Part shown: in pieces, positions 8,950 through 16,860 of the stretch
How positions within the stretch are numbered: position 1 is the stretch's first letter
Layout of the letters: each line of letters opens with the position of its first letter
Assembly: GCA_002314775.1 (NCBI GenBank)
Contig: DCHE01000066.1
Span: forward strand, 1 to 45,053
DNA: 45,053 nucleotides
Reading direction: 5' to 3'
From: Lachnospiraceae bacterium UBA1760
GTDB lineage: Bacteria > Bacillota > Clostridia > Lachnospirales > Lachnospiraceae
The notes under the pieces: generated by a model
What the model was told of the DNA's origin: nothing
The model's database searches: none
What the model saw: the letters and a program-made list of their open reading frames with translations, nothing else
Program-made: the position numbers and the translations under genes

Positions 8950-10009
8950 ACTTTTCTCCTGCCTTTGCAAGTGCCATAAGTCCATATCTCATAGCTTTTT
9001 CCTTCTGACTCTGATTAGAAGACGTGTATTCCTGCATTGTTTCTATAAAATGACCAGTAATGTTGTTTGAATTCTCAAGACTGGTTTTCTGAACATACTT
9101 GACACCAATAGTTTTATCCACTATGTCAAATACATTATATCTTGTCTTAATTCTGTCCAGGCTAAACTTAGCGGTGTCATCGCTTACACCCTGGATGATT
9201 ATTCTGTAAATATTCTCAACTCCAAGCTTTAAAATCTCATCCTCAATCACCTTGCAGGCCTCGAAATTGCTCTCCACCTTATCAATATCCAGATTGAGAT
9301 TGTAATAGTTACGCTTGCTAATTGGAAGCCACTTAATCTGGAAACCATTTTCATCACTTGTACCAAGGATGTATCCTCTCTCACCGGTCTCAGTGTAAAC
9401 TATAGCCTCCGGCGAACCTGAAAATGCCATCTTGTTCTTAAGAATATGTGCCGGCTTCATACTGTGTCCAAGTGCGATATAGTCAAAGCCCTTCTTGGCA
9501 AGAACCTCCTTGTTAAATGGCATATGTGTCCTGTCACCACCATGTCCAAGAAGAATATTGAAGGCATCCTTCTTTCCAGGCTTAATCTCCTCTAAAACTC
9601 GCTCAGTATACTCAGGCTTCTCATAGCTGTAGCCAGTAACACAGCAGTTAAGCTCCTTAAGGTATGCATTTGTAACCTTGCCTGCCGGAAGCACTACCGC
9701 TTTCGACTCAAACTTATAATTTGCATAATCCGAGCCCGGAGCGATATAATCACAGTCTCCTGCAATAATCACTGTCTTTGTGTGTGTGAGCTTCGAAAGC
9801 TTCCTGTCAACCTCCTTAAGCTCCTCCACTGTAGGACAGGTATGGAATAAATTACCTGCTATAAGAAGAAGGTCAAGCTTCTCCTCCTCACACTTATCTA
9901 TTATATCTGAAAATGTTTCTTCAATTTCCCTTTTTCTGTCCCTAGCCCAGTCCCTGTCCGCATCCGGCCAGGCTCCGAGATGAACATCCGAAATATGAAT
10001 AAATTTCAT
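8936..10009 (-). CDS. yhaO: YhaO/SbcD-like metallophosphoesterase with altered metal-binding motifs
   Basis: 357 residues of the calcineurin-like phosphoesterase fold used by SbcD, Mre11 and YhaO nucleases. The first motif DVH (Asp8, His10) is intact. The second reads AGNLFH (residue 53 is Asn in place of the usual Asp of GDLFH). The third reads AGDCDY (residues 83-88) where GNHD is normal, so both the Asn and the His ligand are replaced. LLGHGG is kept, but the last motif is ALGHSMKP where GHxH is usual. Several metal ligands are therefore missing. It is the first gene of the pair, with a clear promoter at 10070-10098 and a 14-base overlap with yhaN. It may be a non-catalytic DNA-binding or scaffold partner, or a subgroup with a different metal site. 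Confidence 0.85.
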   Translation of the reverse strand: MKFIHISDVHLGAWPDADRDWARDRKREIEETFSDIIDKCEEEKLDLLLIAGNLFHTCPTVEELKEVDRKLSKLTHTKTVIIAGDCDYIAPGSDYANYKFESKAVVLPAGKVTNAYLKELNCCVTGYSYEKPEYTERVLEEIKPGKKDAFNILLGHGGDRTHMPFNKEVLAKKGFDYIALGHSMKPAHILKNKMAFSGSPEAIVYTETGERGYILGTSDENGFQIKWLPISKRNYYNLNLDIDKVESNFEACKVIEDEILKLGVENIYRIIIQGVSDDTAKFSLDRIKTRYNVFDIVDKTIGVKYVQKTSLENSNNITGHFIETMQEYTSSNQSQKEKAMRYGLMALAKAGEKYVSE

Positions 10010-10069
10010 TCTTATATCCCTTCACTTTTAAATATTAAAAGACGCACCGCGCCCCTTATCAACTAATTA

Positions 10070-10098
10070 ATTATATTATGTTTTTATAATAAGTGCAA
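10070..10098 (-). promoter_or_regulatory. Sigma-A-type promoter of yhaO-yhaN
   Basis: On the minus strand TTGCAC (10093-10098) and a consensus TATAAT (10070-10075) are 17 bp apart, about 60 bp upstream of the yhaO start. Confidence 0.8.
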
Positions 10099-10108
10099 AC
10101 CTTTATTG

Positions 10109-10151
10109 GTCTTTTTTACAGTCTTTTTTCTTGTCTTTTTCCAGTCTTTTT
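10109..10151. repeat. Four direct repeats of GTCTTTTT between divergent promoters
   Basis: GTCTTTTT begins at 10109, 10121, 10133 and 10144, a spacing of 12, 12 and 11 bp, in the interval between the divergent yhaO and trkA promoters. The spacing is near one helical turn. A multi-copy regulator site or a bent A/T tract are both possible. Confidence 0.65.
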
Positions 10152-10161
10152 CTAAGTATAA

Positions 10162-10190
10162 TTGATTATTTTGTATCAAAGTGCTATACT
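10162..10190 (+). promoter_or_regulatory. Sigma-A-type promoter of trkA-trkH
   Basis: TTGATT (10162-10167) and TATACT (10185-10190) are 17 bp apart. Transcription would start near 10197, giving a leader of about 80 bases. This also rules out the upstream in-frame start at 10131, which lies before the promoter. Confidence 0.75.
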
Positions 10191-10277
10191 CTGAGTGATT
10201 TTCAATATTTAGTCTCTGCCCGGCCCCTAAATCACAGTAATTTTACGGGTCTTTGGCACATTAATAGAGGTATAAAA

Positions 10278-11687
10278 ATGTTTCAAAAAAAGAATAAACA
10301 GCCTTCCGGACTAAACATTATTATTGTTGGATGTGGAAAGGTTGGAACAACCCTGATTGAACAATTAAAAAAAGAGGGGCATGACATAACAGTCATTGAC
10401 AAGAATCCAAGAAAGATTCAGTCTGTCACCGACATTTATGATGTTATGGGAATAGTTGGAAATGGAGCCAGCTACAATACACAGATGGACGCTGGAATAA
10501 GAACCGCAGACCTTATCATTGCGGTTACTGACTCTGATGAGTTAAACCTTCTCTGCTGCACCGTTGCAAAGAGAGTGGGCGACTGTGCTGCGATTGCGAG
10601 AGTTCGTACTCCGGATTACAGCAACGAGACAAGCTATCTTCGTGATAAGCTTGGTCTGGCTATGATTATCAACCCTGAGCTTGAGACCGCCAAGGAGGCC
10701 TCACGAGTGCTCTATCTTCCTACCGCCCTTGAGGTAAGTCCATTTGCCCATGGACAGGTCGAGATGACAAAGGTTAAAATCCCGGCAGGCAATATTCTTG
10801 ATGGAGTTCTTATCAAGGATTTAGGAAAAAAGATTAAGAAGGAAATTATTGATAACCTCAATATCTGCGCAATTGAGCGTGGTGGCGAGGTTTATATCCC
10901 TTCAGGTATGTTTGAGATTAAGGCGGGTGACGTAATAAGCTACGTTTCCCTCAGAAAGATATCAAGAGCCTTTCTTGATAATATGGGCTTTAAGACTGGC
11001 CGAGTTAGAGACACCATGATAATAGGTGGCGGTCGAGCAGCCTACTACCTTGCAAACCAGCTTATTCATATGGGAATATCCGTAAAGATTATCGAGTCAA
11101 ACTTAGAGAGATGCGAGGAGCTTTCAATCCTCCTTCCAAAGGCCGTAATTATCCACGGAGACGGTACCGACGAGGAGCTTCTGAAGGAGGAGGGAATCGA
11201 AACCTGCGAATCCTTCGTACCACTCACCGGTATTGACGAGGAAAATGTAATGCTCACCTTATACGCAAAGCAGGTAAGCAGTGCCAAGGTAATTACCAAG
11301 ATAAATCGAATAACCTTCAAGTCTGTAATCCAAAGTCTTGACCTCGGTTCAGTAGTTTATCCAAAATACATTACCTCCGAGGCAATTATCGCATATGTAC
11401 GAGCTAGAAATAATTCCACCTCGGGTAACATAGAAACACTCTACCATATGTTTGACTCAAGAGTTGAAGCCATTGAATTTAAGGTTACCGAGGATTCAGA
11501 AATCACCGGAACACCTCTCATGAAGTTAAAGCTCAAGAAAAATCTTCTCATAAGCTTTATAAACAGAAAGGGTGCAATCGTCATCCCTAGTGGTACTGAT
11601 ACAATTGAGAAGGGCGACTCCGTTATGATTGTCACCACCCATTCAGGCTTCAAGAATATTCATGATATTCTTGATGAATCCAAGTAG
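10278..11687 (+). CDS. trkA: TrkA, potassium uptake regulatory subunit
   Basis: Cytoplasmic gating ring protein of the Trk/Ktr potassium uptake system, 469 residues, built from two tandem RCK units. The first Rossmann motif is IIIVGCGKVGTTLIEQL near the N-terminus and the second is MIIGGGRAAYYLANQL near residue 240; each is followed by an RCK_C segment (for example KVKIPAGNILDGVLIKDLG and VTEDSEITGTPLMKLKL). Start ATG 10278 follows AGAGG and lies downstream of the promoter. The trkH gene follows after 8 bp with its ribosome binding site overlapping the trkA stop, so both subunits are co-translated. Nucleotides bind the RCK rings in this family. Confidence 0.95.
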   Translation: MFQKKNKQPSGLNIIIVGCGKVGTTLIEQLKKEGHDITVIDKNPRKIQSVTDIYDVMGIVGNGASYNTQMDAGIRTADLIIAVTDSDELNLLCCTVAKRVGDCAAIARVRTPDYSNETSYLRDKLGLAMIINPELETAKEASRVLYLPTALEVSPFAHGQVEMTKVKIPAGNILDGVLIKDLGKKIKKEIIDNLNICAIERGGEVYIPSGMFEIKAGDVISYVSLRKISRAFLDNMGFKTGRVRDTMIIGGGRAAYYLANQLIHMGISVKIIESNLERCEELSILLPKAVIIHGDGTDEELLKEEGIETCESFVPLTGIDEENVMLTLYAKQVSSAKVITKINRITFKSVIQSLDLGSVVYPKYITSEAIIAYVRARNNSTSGNIETLYHMFDSRVEAIEFKVTEDSEITGTPLMKLKLKKNLLISFINRKGAIVIPSGTDTIEKGDSVMIVTTHSGFKNIHDILDESK

Positions 11688-11695
11688 GAGGTGCC

Positions 11696-13156
11696 ATGAA
11701 CAGATCCATTATAAGAAACATCCTCGGTCTGGTCCTTTTGATTGAGGGTACACTCCTTATTCTTCCGGCAATAGTATCCCTATTCTATTCGGAACGAGAG
11801 GGGCTTATATATCTAGGAGTTGGCGCAGCCTCCATAGCACTAGGAATTCTCCTTAGTCTGAAGAAGCCACAAAGCCACGTCTTCTACCTGAAGGAGGGTT
11901 GTGTTGCCACCTCACTAAGCTGGATACTCCTATCAATAGTCGGTGCTATTCCATTTGTTTTGACAGGCGAGATTCCATCCTATACAGATGCACTTTTTGA
12001 GACCATTTCCGGTTTTACAACCACAGGAGCCAGCATCCTTAATGACGTCGAGGCACTTAGCCACGCTTCACTTTTCTGGAGAAGCTTCACACACTGGATT
12101 GGTGGAATGGGAGTTCTTGTATTCCTTCTTGCAATCATGCCACTCGGTGGTGGTTCCCAGATGAATCTTATGCGAGCAGAAAGCCCTGGTCCATCTGTAG
12201 GAAAGCTTGTTCCGACAGCAAGACATACTGCAAGAATTCTGTACATTATATATTTCGGAATGACTGTGATAGAGATTATTCTCCTTCTTTTATTTAAGAT
12301 GCCTCTCTTCGATTCCCTCTGCACTGCCTTCGGTACTGCAGGAACCGGTGGATTCGGTATCAAAAACACTAGCATTGGAGGCTATTCTCCTTCACTTCAG
12401 TGGATTGTCACAATATTTATGATACTATTTGGTGTCAACTTCAACTGCTTCTACTTCCTCATTTACAGGGAGTGGAAAAAGGCCTTCTCCCTCGAGGAGG
12501 TCAAATACTATTTCATTATCATCGGAATAGCAATACTGATACTCTTCGGTGAGCTGTACACAACTGTTGGAAATGCTTCTGAATCAATCAGACATGCTTC
12601 CTTCCAGGTTGCCTCTGTCATAACCACAACAGGCTTTTCAACCGCTGACTTTGACCTTTGGACTCAGGCCTCGAAGACAATCCTTGTTCTTCTTATGTTT
12701 GTTGGTGCCTGCGCCGGAAGTACCGGTGGTGGTATCAAGGTTTCGAGAATTGTCATTCTCATAAAAACACTTTTCAAGGAGATGAATTCCTACATTCATC
12801 CAAAAAGTGTCAAGAAGATTAAGGTTGACGGAAAGCCTGTCGACCATGATGTTGTAAGAGCCATAAATGTCTACTTTATAACATTTATGATAATCTTCTC
12901 AACCTCAGTCCTTCTCATATCCTTTGAGGGACATGACCTCGTAACAAACTTTACAGGTGTTATCGCCTGCCTTAACAATATAGGTCCGGGACTTGAGCTT
13001 GTTGGTCCAACCAAGAACTTTGCGCTCTTCTCTCCGGTATCTAAATTCATACTAATGTTTGATATGCTTGCCGGAAGACTCGAGCTCTTCCCACTTCTAA
13101 TCCTCTTCCACCCTGCAATGTGGAGCGGAATGTTCAAAACCAAACGCAAGCACTAA
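11696..13156 (+). CDS. trkH: TrkH, potassium uptake transmembrane subunit
   Basis: Membrane channel-like subunit of 486 residues which imports potassium together with TrkA. It shows the four-fold M1-P-M2 layout. Selectivity-filter-like segments include SGFTTTGAS, FGTAGTGGFG, TTTGFSTADF and LNNIGPGLELVG, and GGMGVLVFLLA and AGSTGGGIKVSR are typical family blocks. The start ATG 11696 follows TAGGAGGTGCC. The gene ends ahead of a terminator-like hairpin that also forms the left end of the palindrome at 13185-13848. Confidence 0.96.
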   Translation: MNRSIIRNILGLVLLIEGTLLILPAIVSLFYSEREGLIYLGVGAASIALGILLSLKKPQSHVFYLKEGCVATSLSWILLSIVGAIPFVLTGEIPSYTDALFETISGFTTTGASILNDVEALSHASLFWRSFTHWIGGMGVLVFLLAIMPLGGGSQMNLMRAESPGPSVGKLVPTARHTARILYIIYFGMTVIEIILLLLFKMPLFDSLCTAFGTAGTGGFGIKNTSIGGYSPSLQWIVTIFMILFGVNFNCFYFLIYREWKKAFSLEEVKYYFIIIGIAILILFGELYTTVGNASESIRHASFQVASVITTTGFSTADFDLWTQASKTILVLLMFVGACAGSTGGGIKVSRIVILIKTLFKEMNSYIHPKSVKKIKVDGKPVDHDVVRAINVYFITFMIIFSTSVLLISFEGHDLVTNFTGVIACLNNIGPGLELVGPTKNFALFSPVSKFILMFDMLAGRLELFPLLILFHPAMWSGMFKTKRKH

Positions 13157-13184
13157 ACCCACCATAAAAAAGCATTAATAAATG

Positions 13185-13216
13185 TGCCAAGCCCTAAGCT
13201 TAATCTGGGCTTGGCA
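13185..13216 (+). terminator. Rho-independent terminator of trkA-trkH
   Basis: A 10-bp GC-rich stem TGCCAAGCCC / GGGCTTGGCA (13185-13194 with 13207-13216) is followed by TTTTTTATT on the plus strand. Its stem sequence is nearly the same as that of the terminator at 13819-13848, and both form the outer ends of the large palindrome. Confidence 0.9.
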
Positions 13217-13818
13217 TTTTTTATTGTCAGCTATATGAAACCGCCCGAGCCCCTTTTTGCCATATAATTCGCTAGGGCTTTTCATCCACCACTGCCCCCT
13301 AAGCTGTTCCATCATTTTTTCCAGGAAATCCAGGACAGCGCCCTTCGTTCGTATCTATTATGTGCTGCCTTCGTAAACTCACACCTGCTTCTATGCATAG
13401 GCCTCTCTAATGAACGGGTTCGCAAATTTTTGCTGGCAATCTTAGCCCCCTTAACTGTTTATGGCGCGTCGCGCAGTGTGTTTGAGGAAAAAAGAAGGAG
13501 GCGAAATATCTAATCGCTTAGAATGTTTAGACTCCTTCTTTTTTCCGAGTTCGCGGAGGCGACGCGCCAGGTTAGACGGACAAGTGAAAGAGGGGGCTTA
13601 GATTCCCGCAAAAATTTGTGTAAGTGAATGAGAGGCCTATGCATAGAAGCAGGCGCTCAGACATACTACGGCAGCACAAATTGAACTCAGGGCGCAGTCC
13701 GGATTTACTAGCAAAAAATGATAAGTCACAGCTTTAGGGGGCAGTGGTGGATGAAAAGCCATAAAGTTTTCAAGGCAAAAAGGGGTTCGGGCGTAATACC
13801 TTGCGAGAAAATAAAAAA

Positions 13819-13848
13819 TGCCAAGCCTGAAAAATTTCAGGCTTGGCA
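13819..13848 (-). terminator. Rho-independent terminator of the secreted repeat protein gene
   Basis: A 14-bp perfect stem TGCCAAGCCTGAAA / TTTCAGGCTTGGCA (13819-13832 with 13835-13848) lies 14 bp after the stop at 13862 and is followed on the minus strand by TTTTTTATTTT. Confidence 0.92.
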
Positions 13849-13861
13849 CATTTATTAAGTC

Positions 13862-16507
13862 CTACCAGATATTCTGGAATCCATAACACTGTTCGTCGAT
13901 GATTTCTCCGTTTCTGTCATAGATTCTGTAAAGTACCCAGTAGTATCCGTAATCAATATGCTGTCTTGTCCAGAGACAGTTGTTTTCGATTCCGCATTTT
14001 CCTGTTGTGTAAATCCATGCATCCTCATCCTTAGCTAGTAGTGTACAGTCAAGAATGAGAATTTCTACTGAAAGATCCTTGTCTGTCTCAGACGAAACCT
14101 CAAGTCCTATAAGTGCACCCTCGCCTTCTGGATCTGGAACCATACAAACGCCCTTTAGGCTTCCACTTCCTGCTGGCTCTATCTTTCCTTTTTCCATGAA
14201 CTCACCACAGTCAGCACAGTATAAGTCTCCTGTGTATGCTGGCTCTCCTGGAGCAGCCTCCTCAGCATCTCTGTATTCTGTCCTTGCATGATGGCAGTTG
14301 TAGATATGAGTTCCTCCGGCATAATTCTGCTTTGCAACAGTTGTTTCAGACTCAATATCAACAGTACCATTTCCGTCCTCATAAGCTTCTGCTGTAGGCG
14401 CATCAATAATAATATCCCCCTCAGCCCTCATCTTAACGTTACCGCTGAGAGAAGCAAGTATTGCATCCTCTCCTTCTGACATTTTATTCTCACAGTGTGA
14501 CGCACCAGTTGAAATAGCAATATCCTTTGCCTTCAAATCAATATTTGTATTTGTAAGGCCGCCTGGCTGATGTGTGATTTTAAGGGAGCCATCGCACTCA
14601 ATTGTAAGATCTCGATATGCAAACTGAACCTCATTGCCATTACCATTTGTATTAATTGTCACATTATTGCTCTCGCTCTTTTCAGTACTAAACTTATCGA
14701 TAACCAGCGGATTTGAATTAAGAAAATGCCATTGTGATTCAATTAGTATATCTCCGTCTGCATGAATTTTAGCTTCAGAGGCAAACATAGGATTGGTACT
14801 TGATATTTTAAGGGTCTTAGTGTCAACCTTCTTGGCTGTAAAATCACCTCTAACGTAAATATTACCAGGACACATCATAGGAACACTACCCTCTGCAGTC
14901 TCAAAATAAACTGACTTTGCTCCAGGTTTTCCATCCTTTCCTAATCCAAGAGCTTCACTTTCTCCCTGAATCAGGAGATTGGTATCACAAATCAACTGAT
15001 TGTTATTAGTCTTTATTACAACATCTCCATCAACATACAGAAGTGTTTCCATGTCAAAAACTGTACCTGGAGCTTCCTTGGCACTATCTATTTTATTGAT
15101 GATATTTAAATCTCCTGTGGCATGCATTTCAACCAGACCACAAAATATATTTGCATCAGCAGCGGAATTTATTGTGACATTCTTCGCTTTAGTTATTTTA
15201 AAAGTACATCCCGTTCCTAAAATGTTAGATTTATTATTTGTGATTTCTATATCCCCTTTTGCCTCAAGCTTTACATTTGAACCAAATACAGGAATTGAAT
15301 CAGAATAATTATTGGCAATTGTGATATTATTTGCTTTTAATGATGCTTCTCCACCAATTGAAGACTGAGCAGAAATAATATATTCACCTATGATATCAAG
15401 GTTTCCAGTAGCATCAATTGTTGTTTGAGAGCTTATTAGTGGAGCATTTCCAGATGCAGTTATCTTTACATCACCACCAGCCTCAAGTGAGAATGGATAA
15501 GAATAACCTACGAATCCACCAATACTTTCTACAGTAAAGTCGCCATCGGACTTGATGGCTGTATCGCAATTGAAAATATTTTTATCAGACTTCTCCGCAC
15601 CTGTATATTCTATGGTTCCACTTCCACAGTCAATTTTAATTGATTTTACTGCAATATCATAATGATTTGTTGAAAGCGAAAATTTGTTTGTTGCTTTAAA
15701 TTCATCACCGTTACGGAATAGTACAGGACTTCCTGTATTGATAATATCAATATCCTTTGCAGAATATACATTATTTCCCTTGCTTGAATCACCCTCGAAG
15801 CCATATCCTGTTGAGATAGTGAACTTTTCCTTGGCAGTGATATTTTTACATCCTGAAAAATAGTTGCAATCATCAAGCTCCAGATTAACATTTTGGGCTG
15901 AAATGATAAAGTTTGTTGTTTCTGATAATGCTACTTTAGCACCACCAACAATTCTTACATCCCCTGTAGTGGTGATATCAATGTAATCATAATCATCAAT
16001 TGCTTTTCTGACACTAGTTGAAGATATATCAAAATCGCCTGTAAAATCCTTGGTAACAATTGCTGCAGAACCCACGGTGTTAATGAATACGCTTTCTGTT
16101 GTGTCAAACATAAGGCTGCCTGATCCCGAAATCGTAAGCTTTCCATTCTGAACGTCAAAGTAGGTAACATCAGATCCACCTGCTATATCTCCATATACAG
16201 TCATGGTAGCTGTGGTTGCATCAAAATATAAGTAACCATCCAGATGCTCCTTATTTGCATTTATTTCGTCTTCCGTTACCTTTGTAAAAGTGGTTGTCTT
16301 CTCTGAGGTATAGGTTCCATAACTATACTCAGCAGACAAAATGTAGTAACTCGTCTCCAGATTTCCAGCCGGAGTTTTAACCTGAGCCGGAGTATCCCAT
16401 GCCTCACCTGCAGCTGCTGCCTCTTTATTTGCAACACCAATTAAGGTTATAAGTGCAATCGCAAAGGACAGGACTACTTTTTTTAATAGTTTCTTCTTTC
16501 CCTTCAT
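13862..16507 (-). CDS. Large secreted beta-repeat protein of unknown function
   Basis: 881 residues. The N-terminus is a clear Sec signal peptide: basic MKGKKKLLKKVV, a hydrophobic core, then EAAAAGEA as cleavage region. Most of the mature protein is about twenty degenerate repeats of 20-40 residues with a core like A-x-G-D-phi-x-I-x-(N/T), for example AGGDVKITASGN, AKGDIEITNNKS, ATGDLNIINKI and ADGDILIESQW. Such repeats suggest a right-handed beta-helix or solenoid. The C-terminal part has a Cys-rich stretch (YNCHH and YCADCGEFMEKGKI) and a final beta domain. There is no LPXTG motif or membrane anchor. The start ATG 16507 follows GGGAGGG; a strong promoter lies at 16622-16650. An adhesin or surface/secreted polysaccharide-binding protein is possible, but no function is recognised. 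Confidence 0.85.
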   Translation of the reverse strand: MKGKKKLLKKVVLSFAIALITLIGVANKEAAAAGEAWDTPAQVKTPAGNLETSYYILSAEYSYGTYTSEKTTTFTKVTEDEINANKEHLDGYLYFDATTATMTVYGDIAGGSDVTYFDVQNGKLTISGSGSLMFDTTESVFINTVGSAAIVTKDFTGDFDISSTSVRKAIDDYDYIDITTTGDVRIVGGAKVALSETTNFIISAQNVNLELDDCNYFSGCKNITAKEKFTISTGYGFEGDSSKGNNVYSAKDIDIINTGSPVLFRNGDEFKATNKFSLSTNHYDIAVKSIKIDCGSGTIEYTGAEKSDKNIFNCDTAIKSDGDFTVESIGGFVGYSYPFSLEAGGDVKITASGNAPLISSQTTIDATGNLDIIGEYIISAQSSIGGEASLKANNITIANNYSDSIPVFGSNVKLEAKGDIEITNNKSNILGTGCTFKITKAKNVTINSAADANIFCGLVEMHATGDLNIINKIDSAKEAPGTVFDMETLLYVDGDVVIKTNNNQLICDTNLLIQGESEALGLGKDGKPGAKSVYFETAEGSVPMMCPGNIYVRGDFTAKKVDTKTLKISSTNPMFASEAKIHADGDILIESQWHFLNSNPLVIDKFSTEKSESNNVTINTNGNGNEVQFAYRDLTIECDGSLKITHQPGGLTNTNIDLKAKDIAISTGASHCENKMSEGEDAILASLSGNVKMRAEGDIIIDAPTAEAYEDGNGTVDIESETTVAKQNYAGGTHIYNCHHARTEYRDAEEAAPGEPAYTGDLYCADCGEFMEKGKIEPAGSGSLKGVCMVPDPEGEGALIGLEVSSETDKDLSVEILILDCTLLAKDEDAWIYTTGKCGIENNCLWTRQHIDYGYYWVLYRIYDRNGEIIDEQCYGFQNIW

Positions 16508-16621
16508 CTTTTTCCCTCCCTGAATAATATGTTTTTTTGCACACAGTGCGTATTCCTACGGCGACTCCCCCTTATTTGCCAAGAATCAAAAAGGCTATAG
16601 CTTTGCAGAAATACTGTTTCT
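16508..16621 (-). promoter_or_regulatory. Long leader of the secreted repeat protein gene
   Basis: About 108 transcribed bases separate the predicted start site from the coding start. The leader includes GCAAAGCTATAGCC, a GCC/GGC short stem and GGGGGAGTCGCCG before the ribosome binding site. GCAAAGC is reminiscent of a c-di-GMP-I aptamer half, but the matching 5' half is not in the transcript, so no riboswitch is called. Together with the promoter and the hairpin at 16724-16759 this explains most of the 353-bp gap to glgB. Confidence 0.3.
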
Positions 16622-16650
16622 ATTATATAAAATATACATTTTTACTTCAA
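16622..16650 (-). promoter_or_regulatory. Sigma-A-type promoter of the secreted repeat protein gene
   Basis: On the minus strand TTGAAG (16645-16650) and a consensus TATAAT (16622-16627) are 17 bp apart. Transcription should begin near 16615. Confidence 0.8.
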
Positions 16651-16723
16651 TGTTAAATTGTTGTTTTTTCTTACAAATCCTCACAAATATACTTTGCAAT
16701 ATCACATTTCACACAAATACAAA

Positions 16724-16759
16724 ATGGATGCCACCTGTTCGATACAGGATAGCATCCAT
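16724..16759 (-). terminator. Terminator-like hairpin after glgB
   Basis: ATGGATGC (16724-16731) pairs with GCATCCAT (16752-16759), with an inner CCTG/CAGG extension. On the minus strand it is followed by TTTTGTATTTG. It lies about 100 bp after the glgB stop, so it is probably the glgB terminator although it is further away than usual. Confidence 0.55.
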
Positions 16760-16860
16760 GTGTTCCGCCTAATTCATAAATATGTGTCCAGGATTCTGGG
16801 TACATATCAGTCTGGGGGTTCTTGTTATTATTTATATTTTATAGTTAGTATACCACTTGT

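Larger units (their letters stand above)
13185..13848. repeat. Imperfect palindrome of about 660 bp, gene-free
   Basis: The two halves of this 705-bp gap between convergent genes are diverged reverse complements centred near 13517. Matching blocks are 13242-13261/13774-13793 (one mismatch), 13276-13302/13734-13760 (27 bp perfect), 13311-13320/13713-13722, 13384-13407/13630-13653 (24 bp perfect, with CCTATGCATAGG), 13463-13472/13559-13568 (GGCGCGTCGC) and 13486-13500/13532-13546 (15 bp perfect). The spacers differ in sequence but hardly in length. Each arm ends in a terminator-like hairpin. No credible coding sequence is present. It may be two inverted copies of a structured intergenic element, a MITE-like element, or a very long hairpin RNA. 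I do not recognise the family. Confidence 0.85.

Noticed and set aside
10131..10277. N-terminal extension of TrkA to the upstream start at 10131
   Set aside because: The start lies upstream of a good promoter (10162-10190), has no ribosome binding site, and the extension is not found in TrkA proteins. ATG 10278 has AGAGG and begins the Rossmann fold at the expected distance.
13637..13849. Open frame of 70 codons on the minus strand inside the palindrome
   Set aside because: It lies within the inverted repeat and overlaps the terminator, has no ribosome binding site and does not look like a protein. The repeat structure explains the sequence better.
16508..16621. Possible c-di-GMP-I riboswitch in the leader of the secreted repeat protein
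   Set aside because: GCAAAGCTATAG resembles one conserved half, but the 5' half with GCAAAC and a GNRA hairpin is not in the predicted transcript, and the 3' side does not pair as expected. Only a covariance search could revive it.
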